A stretch of 6,449 nucleotides of DNA from Rhodobacter sp. (lineage in GTDB: Bacteria; Pseudomonadota; Alphaproteobacteria; Rhodobacterales; Rhodobacteraceae). The translations under genes and the position numbers were made by a program. Positions 1 through 5,016 of this stretch are shown piece after piece (position 1 is the first letter of the stretch; each line of letters starts with the position of its first letter). The DNA is taken from NCBI GenBank assembly GCA_003536295.1, contig DPZQ01000163.1, positions 1-6,449 on the forward strand. Reading direction: 5' to 3'. The notes under the pieces are model-generated. The model worked only from the letters and a program-made list of their open reading frames with translations. It made no database searches and had not been told where the DNA came from.

Positions 1-2019
1 ATCTTTAGGGGTTGCACCTTCAGGCACATGCACATGGATGTCAGAACTTTCAAATTTGGTCGGTTTGACGCCAATTTCAGGACTGATCGAGCGCACAAAA
101 CTGCTCGCTGCATCAATTGATTCTTTCATCACATCGCCCAACTTCCCGGTCGTTTTCATACGACCCTTGCCAGGCAAACGCAGTGCTTCGATGTGTAAAA
201 GTTCACCCCCAACAGAAGTCCAAGCAAGGCCCGTGACAACGCCCACTTGATCAGTTTTTTCGGCCAAACCATGACGGTACCTTTTGACCCCCAAAAAGCT
301 TTCTAAATTATCAACTGTGACCTGCACAGATTTTTGTGCACCCTTGACTATTTCAGTCACCACTTTGCGAGCCAATTTCGCCAATTCACGTTCCAAATTA
401 CGTACTCCAGCTTCGCGAGTATAGCTCCGGATGACGTCCATCAACGCACCGTCGTCAATTGAAAACTCACCTTTTTTCAAGGCGTGGTTTTTAACCTGTT
501 TTTCAACCAAATGCCCTTTAGCAATTTCGCGCTTTTCGTCTTCTGTATAGCCAGACAGCGGAATGATTTCCATCCGGTCAAGTAAAGGCCCGGGCATATT
601 ATAGGTGTTAGCCGTGGTCAAAAACATGACATTTGAAAGGTCGTATTCGACCTCCATATAGTGGTCTGTAAACGTGCTATTTTGTTCAGGATCAAGAACT
701 TCCAACATCGCGGAGGCAGGATCGCCACGAAAATCCTGGCCCATTTTATCAATTTCATCAAGTAAAATCAAAGGATTGGTTGTTTTTGCTTTTTTCAAAG
801 CTTGAATGATCTTACCTGGCATCGACCCTATATAGGTGCGCCGATGTCCGCGGATTTCTGATTCGTCGCGTACACCACCCAGTGAGATGCGAATAAACTC
901 GCGCCCTGTTGCCTTTGCAACCGAACGACCAAGCGATGTTTTTCCAACCCCAGGAGGGCCTACCAGACAAAGAATAGGCCCCTTCATCTTAGCCGAGCGG
1001 GCCTGAACGGCCAGATATTCAACAATACGTTCCTTGACTTTTTCAAGCCCGTAATGGTCATTGTCCAGAACAATTTGTGCCGCCTTAAGGTCTTTTTTAA
1101 CACGCGATTTAACGCCCCATGGCACGCCCAAGAGCCAATCCAAATAATTACGGACCACTGTCGACTCGGCTGACATGGGTGACATGGATTTTAGTTTTTT
1201 AACTTCACCTTCAGCTTTTTCACGCGCTTCTTTTGACAGGGCGGTTTTACGAATCCGCTCCTCTAGTTCAGCAATTTCATTTTGCCCTTCGTCACCGTCG
1301 CCCAATTCTTTTTGAATGGCTTTCATTTGCTCATTCAAATAATATTCGCGCTGGGTGCGCTCCATTTGGGTTTTGACACGGGTTTTGATCTTTTTCTCGA
1401 CCTGTAACACCGACATTTCGCCTTGCATATGGCCATAGACCTTTTCAAGACGCTCGGAAATATCCAACGTTTCAAGAAGCGTTTGCTTCTGCGCTACTTC
1501 AATACCCAGATGCCCAGCTACCAAGTCCGCCAAACGGGCAGGATCATTCGCGTCAGATACGGCTGAAAGCGCCTCTTCGGGGATGTTTTTTTTGATCTTG
1601 GCGTAACGTTCAAACTCATCGGCTACACCGCGCACCAAAGCTTCGGTTACGCTTTGATCACCGTCGACCTCATGAAGCACTTCGGCTTCTGCTTCAAAAA
1701 AACTGGGATTTGACACGAATTTGGTGATGGCGACGCGGGTCTTACCCTCGACTAAGACTTTGACGGTGCCATCTGGCAATTTCAAAAGCTGCAAAACATT
1801 GGCCAAAACGCCAGTGCGATATATACCGTCATCCGCAGGATCATCAACCGACGCGTCCATCTGGCTGGATAAAAGAATCTGGCGGTCTTCAGCCATCACC
1901 TCTTCCAAGGCCCGCACAGATTTATCGCGCCCTACAAATAAAGGCACCACCATATGAGGAAACACCACAATATCCCGCAACGGCAAGACAGGATAGGATG
2001 TTGATTTTGCACTGGTCAT
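1..2019 (-). CDS. lon: ATP-dependent protease Lon (3' end cut by window edge)
   Basis: Lon is the cytoplasmic homo-hexameric AAA+ serine protease that degrades misfolded and short-lived regulatory proteins. 673 codons are visible without a stop or frameshift. An N-terminal substrate domain (about residues 8-205, with the typical YPVLPLRDIVVFPHM start) is followed by a charged helical linker (about 205-300). The AAA+ module has Walker A GPPGVGKT at 354-361, Walker B LILLDEID at 417-424, sensor-1 Asn471, arginine finger Arg482 in LLDRME and sensor-2 Arg540. The serine-lysine protease domain begins near 594. The reading frame leaves the window inside the conserved PEGATPKDGPS motif, so the catalytic Ser (expected three codons further) and Lys are not visible. 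The ATG at 2019 fits the family start and has a well-spaced AAAGGA. Third-position GC in three 20-codon samples is about 42%, lower than in tgt. It has its own candidate heat-shock promoter and is separated from tgt by 180 bp. Confidence 0.97.
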   Translation of the reverse strand, partial: MTSAKSTSYPVLPLRDIVVFPHMVVPLFVGRDKSVRALEEVMAEDRQILLSSQMDASVDDPADDGIYRTGVLANVLQLLKLPDGTVKVLVEGKTRVAITKFVSNPSFFEAEAEVLHEVDGDQSVTEALVRGVADEFERYAKIKKNIPEEALSAVSDANDPARLADLVAGHLGIEVAQKQTLLETLDISERLEKVYGHMQGEMSVLQVEKKIKTRVKTQMERTQREYYLNEQMKAIQKELGDGDEGQNEIAELEERIRKTALSKEAREKAEGEVKKLKSMSPMSAESTVVRNYLDWLLGVPWGVKSRVKKDLKAAQIVLDNDHYGLEKVKERIVEYLAVQARSAKMKGPILCLVGPPGVGKTSLGRSVAKATGREFIRISLGGVRDESEIRGHRRTYIGSMPGKIIQALKKAKTTNPLILLDEIDKMGQDFRGDPASAMLEVLDPEQNSTFTDHYMEVEYDLSNVMFLTTANTYNMPGPLLDRMEIIPLSGYTEDEKREIAKGHLVEKQVKNHALKKGEFSIDDGALMDVIRSYTREAGVRNLERELAKLARKVVTEIVKGAQKSVQVTVDNLESFLGVKRYRHGLAEKTDQVGVVTGLAWTSVGGELLHIEALRLPGKGRMKTTGKLGDVMKESIDAASSFVRSISPEIGVKPTKFESSDIHVHVPEGATPKD

Positions 2020-2025
2020 AATAAT

Positions 2026-2031
2026 TCCTTT
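2026..2031 (-). promoter_or_regulatory. Ribosome binding site of lon
   Basis: AAAGGA on the minus strand lies six bases before the lon ATG (2019-2017). It supports this start codon. It is also the pairing target of the upstream U tract described separately. Confidence 0.8.
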
Positions 2032-2044
2032 CGTTGGCAAAAAA
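2026..2044 (-). promoter_or_regulatory. Candidate fourU-like element masking the lon RBS
   Basis: In the lon leader six U residues (2044-2039) are followed by a 7-base loop (2038-2032) and then AAAGGA (2031-2026). The U6 tract can pair with all six of these bases (four A-U, two G-U), which is the arrangement of fourU RNA thermometers. The helix is short and weak and has no G-C pair to close it. A second leader segment, UUCCUU (2060-2055), is also perfectly complementary to AAGGAA in the RBS. The complementarity is seen directly; temperature sensing is inference. Confidence 0.25.
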
Positions 2045-2063
2045 CAGATCCATAAGGAAATCT
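2039..2063 (-). other. Bulged hairpin ending in U6 in the lon leader
   Basis: On the minus strand, AGAU-UU-CC (2063-2056) pairs with GGAUCU (2051-2046) around a four-base loop. This makes a six-pair stem with a two-base bulge. After one G it is followed by six U residues (2044-2039). It could be a weak attenuator or a stabilising leader structure. With only two G-C pairs next to the loop it is not a strong terminator. Confidence 0.25.
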
Positions 2064-2081
2064 ATTTTTCCCGAACCTAAT

Positions 2082-2110
2082 AGGTGGGGTGGGCGAGCCA
2101 CTGTGTCAAG
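2082..2110 (-). promoter_or_regulatory. Candidate sigma-32 (RpoH) heat-shock promoter of lon
   Basis: The minus strand has CTTGACA (2110-2104), a 14-base spacer and CCCCACCT (2089-2082). Against the E. coli RpoH consensus CTTGAAA / CCCCATNT, the -35 matches 6 of 7 bases and the -10 matches 6 of 7 specified bases, with normal spacing. Seen as the alphaproteobacterial form, CTTG is followed 18 bases later by CCCACCT. The start point would be near 2074-2077, giving a leader of roughly 55 bases. TTGACA in the same place is also a perfect sigma-70 -35, but I see no good -10 at 16-18 bases. lon is a classical RpoH-regulon gene, which supports the call. Confidence 0.55.
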
Positions 2111-2129
2111 CAAGTGACCGCCAAAATGT

Positions 2130-2146
2130 CCGCCTTTTTAAGGCGG
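2130..2146 (-). terminator. GC-rich hairpin downstream of tgt, possible terminator
   Basis: A perfect seven-pair stem (CCGCCTT with AAGGCGG, 2146-2140 and 2136-2130) encloses a three-base loop, 53 bases after the tgt stop. The following minus-strand sequence is ACATTTT, so the U tract is short and displaced by three bases. It would separate tgt from the lon promoter, whose -35 begins 20 bases further on. As an intrinsic terminator it is imperfect. Confidence 0.45.
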
Positions 2147-2199
2147 TGCAAGGCCAATTTACAAACCATCTCCAGTTAAATCATATGTCTTAAGTTTCC

Positions 2200-3330
2200 T
2201 TAAAGCGGTTCAATATCGCCTTGTGCACGCACCGAGTGAAACTGGGCCACAAAGGTTTTCAAATTTTGTGCCACAATCGCATCGCGTAGGCCCTGCATCA
2301 ATTCTTGGTAATAATGTAAATTGTGCCATGTCAGCAACATTGAGGAAATGATCTCTTGCGCCTTAAACACATGATGCAGATAGGCGCGCGAATAGTTTTG
2401 ACAAGTCGGACAGGTGCAATTTTCATCCAGCGGACGCGGGTCATCCATATGACGGGCGTTTTTTATATTAACCACACCAAAGCGCGTAAAAAGCTGCCCC
2501 GTGCGCCCCGAGCGTGACGGTAAAACGCAGTCCATCATATCAATGCCCCGCTCAACCGCGCCCACAATATCACCGGGCTTGCCCACACCCATCAAATAGC
2601 GTGGCTTATCGACAGGCAACATGTCAGGCGCATAGTCCAGCACCTTAAACATCGCCTCTTGCCCCTCACCAACCGCCAAACCACCGACGGCATAGCCATC
2701 AAAGCCAATCTCAGTAAGCCTTTGCGCCGATTCTAGCCGTTGATCTTGATAGACCGAGCCTTGCTGAATACCAAAAAGCGCATATCCTTGTCTTTTGCCG
2801 AAGGCTGCTCGTGATCGCGCGGCCCACCGCATCGACAGCTCCATAGAGGTGCGGGCCGTCTTTTCATCGGCAGGAAAGGGCGTACATTCATCAAAACACA
2901 TCACAATGTCTGATCCCAAAAGCTTTTGGATCTCCATCGAGCGTTCGGGGCTTAGAAAATGTGCCGAACCATCGATATGGGATTTAAACTTGACCCCCTC
3001 TTCCGACATTTTGCGCAGAGCGTTCAAACTCATCACCTGAAACCCGCCCGAATCCGTCAAAATAGGCCCTTGCCAATTCATAAACCGGTGCAGGCCCCCA
3101 AGCGCTGCGATACGCTCGGCTGTGGGACGCAGCATCAGGTGATAGGTATTGCCCAGCAAAATATCAGCACCCGTCATACGGACATTTTCGGGCAGCATGG
3201 CTTTCACAGTCGCGGCCGTGCCTACTGGCATGAAAGCGGGCGTGCGAATGTTGCCGCGCGGGGTAGAGATGACACCCGTGCGCGCGCCTTGATCAGTGCC
3301 CTTTAGGGTAAAGGTAAAATTCTGTGCCAT
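2200..3330 (-). CDS. tgt: Queuine/preQ1 tRNA-guanine transglycosylase
   Basis: Tgt exchanges the wobble guanine 34 of tRNAs with GUN anticodons (Asp, Asn, His, Tyr) for preQ1, the committed step of queuosine synthesis on tRNA, in the cytoplasm. The 376-residue protein is full length for the bacterial family. Visible landmarks are Asp93 in DSGGFQ (general acid/base), Asp147 in FDEC (base recognition), GGLAVGE at 216-222 (substrate loop), Asp264 in RGIDMMDCVLPSR (covalent nucleophile) and the zinc site Cys305, Cys307, Cys310 and His336 with family spacing. All key residues are present, so the enzyme should be active. The ATG at 3330 has an AAGGG five bases upstream. It lies 61 bp after soeC with no convincing promoter, so some read-through from the soe genes is likely. 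Third-position GC in the first 41 counted codons is about 61%, higher than in lon. Queuosine genes such as queA are not next to it here. Confidence 0.98.
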   Translation of the reverse strand: MAQNFTFTLKGTDQGARTGVISTPRGNIRTPAFMPVGTAATVKAMLPENVRMTGADILLGNTYHLMLRPTAERIAALGGLHRFMNWQGPILTDSGGFQVMSLNALRKMSEEGVKFKSHIDGSAHFLSPERSMEIQKLLGSDIVMCFDECTPFPADEKTARTSMELSMRWAARSRAAFGKRQGYALFGIQQGSVYQDQRLESAQRLTEIGFDGYAVGGLAVGEGQEAMFKVLDYAPDMLPVDKPRYLMGVGKPGDIVGAVERGIDMMDCVLPSRSGRTGQLFTRFGVVNIKNARHMDDPRPLDENCTCPTCQNYSRAYLHHVFKAQEIISSMLLTWHNLHYYQELMQGLRDAIVAQNLKTFVAQFHSVRAQGDIEPL

Positions 3331-3391
3331 TTGCGCCCTTTTATTTTGCGCTTGATCTTACAATTCGGCAGCAATCACAAGGGCTGACACT
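3331..3391 (-). promoter_or_regulatory. soeC-tgt spacer with tgt ribosome binding site
   Basis: The tgt Shine-Dalgarno is AAGGG at 3340-3336 on the minus strand, five bases before the ATG. No convincing promoter is present: TTGTGA and TAAGAT occur but only 14 bases apart. GCCCUU (3384-3379), seven bases after the soeC stop, is a perfect complement of AAGGGC (3340-3335) at the tgt Shine-Dalgarno. A 40-base-loop stem could therefore hide the site until a ribosome ending on soeC opens it. The pairing is seen; the coupling is inference. Confidence 0.4.
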
Positions 3392-4267
3392 TTAGCGCTG
3401 GTCGTAATAAAGGCCAACCACATGTTCCGCCTCAGCAAAAAACAGCCAACGCGCCACGCAAGCTCCGCATAAATGCGACAAAAGTCCAAGCCCACGTGCT
3501 ATATCGCCCCCCTGACCCGCCGCAATCAAAAGCATCGGCACAAAGCACGCCAAAACAACGGCAATCACCCGCAATTTCATCCGATGTTTGCGCCCAACCA
3601 CATAGATCATTTCGCGCATCAAATAGTTTTCCGATGTATGCCCCGCCTCAAACAGGCGCAGCGCGCCCATATGACCCAAGCCCGTGGCTTTCGCGATTGT
3701 TTGCGCGCGAGCGGGAAATTGACTATCACCAATCCAAAAGCCCACAATCAATACCAAAGCCAACAGTCCCAGCCCCATAAGCGCCTGCCCCAGTTGGCCC
3801 AGCACAATCAGGCCCCCAGCCGCCATAAAACTGGCAAACATAAGGGGCACGCAAGCATGGTTCCAGCGCGGCACACTTTGAAGTTGCGCATATATCATCG
3901 AGGTGGTGAAAACCGTCATGACCGCTAAAAGCCCGCCAATGGGGCCAAAAACGGACCAGATAGGTAAGCCAAAGATCGCACCAAGCGCTGCGGGCGCCAA
4001 ACAAAAAAGTGTGGTTAATGCTCCGATCCCCTCACGGGAAAGCCAGCTGCTTTTCCATTGGCTAAAGGCTCGCCAAGCGCGCTGTGGATTGCCCAAATGC
4101 GTAACTGAGGCCAAAAGCCCCACCACCGCAAACCCGTAACCCAAGCCCCAAAGAAAAAAGGCGCTCCATCCTTGGGCCCCGGAACAGCCAAAGCCCAAAA
4201 GCGCCAATAGCCCAAACCCAAAGCCCGAGAAGACAGTAAATATAATAACAGAAGCAGCTGGATTCAT
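3392..4267 (-). CDS. soeC: DmsC/SoeC-type membrane anchor, quinone-interacting subunit
   Basis: This is the integral membrane subunit that anchors the molybdoenzyme and iron-sulfur subunits and exchanges electrons with the quinone pool. Its 291 residues are close to the roughly 287 of E. coli DmsC. About eight hydrophobic helices are visible (near 5-27, 36-56, 83-103, 107-127, 139-160, 163-180, 232-252 and 258-280). The DmsC signature HLGNPQRAWRAF starts at His57, and Glu79 in LSREG lies 22 residues later, the same spacing as His65 and Glu87 of E. coli DmsC, which are linked to quinol binding. There are no haem-binding motifs. The ATG overlaps the soeB stop (ATGA), so translation is probably coupled; TAGGA stands eight bases upstream. 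The TSENYLMREM segment near 211-220 resembles, from memory, the alphaproteobacterial SoeC group. The family call is firm. The choice of SoeC over another DMSO-reductase-type anchor is inference. Confidence 0.8.
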   Translation of the reverse strand: MNPAASVIIFTVFSGFGFGLLALLGFGCSGAQGWSAFFLWGLGYGFAVVGLLASVTHLGNPQRAWRAFSQWKSSWLSREGIGALTTLFCLAPAALGAIFGLPIWSVFGPIGGLLAVMTVFTTSMIYAQLQSVPRWNHACVPLMFASFMAAGGLIVLGQLGQALMGLGLLALVLIVGFWIGDSQFPARAQTIAKATGLGHMGALRLFEAGHTSENYLMREMIYVVGRKHRMKLRVIAVVLACFVPMLLIAAGQGGDIARGLGLLSHLCGACVARWLFFAEAEHVVGLYYDQR

Positions 4268-5016
4268 GAAATTTTTCCTAAAATCCGATCAAGCCAACCG
4301 GCAAAGCCCTTGGCCTCAATATCCAAAAGAGGTGCCAAAAGTGATGCTTGGTCGGGACGCGCACTTTGGCGGTCCTTTAGTCTTGGGGGCAGATATTTAT
4401 TGGTGGGCTTGGTGCCCAGATCTGGCATCAAATTATAACCGCCGCGCGCTGTGACCAACTGACTGACCTTTGAATTTGGGTCTCCCAAATCACCAAAATG
4501 GCGCGCGCCAGTCGGACAAGTGCGCACGCAGGCGGGTTCGCGGTCAATCGGTTGAAGATTTTCATTGTAAATACGGTCAACACATAGCGTGCATTTCTTC
4601 ATCACTCCCGCATCAGCATCCATTTCGCGCGCACCATAAGGGCAAGCCCAAGCGCACAGGCCGCAACCAATGCAAGCGTCTTCATTGACCAGCACAATCC
4701 CATCTTCCACCCGCTTATAGCTGGCCCCCGTTGGACAAACTGTCACACAAGGCGCGTCGTCGCAATGCAAGCAAGAGCGGGGGAAGTTCACAATTTGTGC
4801 AGGCGCGTCAAGAGGTTGTGCCTCATAACTGTGGACACGGTTTAAGAACACACCGTTTGGCGCCTCACCATAGGCCTCTTGATCTGATAGCGGGGCGCCA
4901 TAGCCTTGGTCATTCCAGCCTTTGCAAGCGGTTACACAGGCCTGACAGCCCACACATGTGTCTAGATCGATCACAAGTCCCAGCTTTTTATCGGTTAAAC
5001 TTGGTAAGCAGGTCAT
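4264..5016 (-). CDS. soeB: Iron-sulfur electron-transfer subunit, SoeB/DmsB family
   Basis: This ferredoxin-like subunit carries electrons between the molybdenum cofactor subunit and the membrane anchor. Its 250 residues contain sixteen cysteines in four groups, enough for four [4Fe-4S] clusters: 21/24/27/31, 82/85/90/94, 115/118/121/125 and 142/145/163/167. No ligand is replaced. The start KKLGLVIDLDTCVGC, without Tat or Sec signal peptide, points to a subunit on the cytoplasmic face, as known for SoeABC. The C-terminal ~70 residues after the last cluster are polar, then a short amphipathic stretch (GFAGWLDRILGKIS). Its ATG overlaps the soeA stop and its stop overlaps the soeC start, both as ATGA. 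DmsB, PhsB and PsrB relatives share this architecture. The gene neighbours and the subunit A fragment make sulfite dehydrogenase the best fit. Confidence 0.85.
   Translation of the reverse strand: MTCLPSLTDKKLGLVIDLDTCVGCQACVTACKGWNDQGYGAPLSDQEAYGEAPNGVFLNRVHSYEAQPLDAPAQIVNFPRSCLHCDDAPCVTVCPTGASYKRVEDGIVLVNEDACIGCGLCAWACPYGAREMDADAGVMKKCTLCVDRIYNENLQPIDREPACVRTCPTGARHFGDLGDPNSKVSQLVTARGGYNLMPDLGTKPTNKYLPPRLKDRQSARPDQASLLAPLLDIEAKGFAGWLDRILGKIS
4276..4280 (-). promoter_or_regulatory. Ribosome binding site of soeC
   Basis: TAGGA on the minus strand lies eight bases before the soeC ATG and inside the end of soeB. It supports the overlapping ATGA start at 4267 and allows both re-initiation and fresh initiation. 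Confidence 0.6.

Noticed and set aside
1922..2113. 63-codon minus-strand open frame overlapping the lon start
   Set aside because: It lies in another frame over the lon leader and first codons, has no plausible ribosome binding site or recognisable domain, and the lon frame is fully convincing.
2105..2118. Dyad GTCA-6-TGAC over the lon -35 region as a repressor operator
   Set aside because: Arms of four bases are too short to stand out from chance, and the CTTG repeat there is explained by the promoter.
3350..3384. TTGTGA and TAAGAT before tgt as a sigma-70 promoter
   Set aside because: Spacing is only 14 bases and both hexamers are poor matches.
3473..3928. 151-codon plus-strand open frame opposite soeC (and shorter ones beside it)
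   Set aside because: It is rich in His, Gln, Pro and Arg, as expected for the antisense of a membrane protein gene; soeC on the other strand explains the region.
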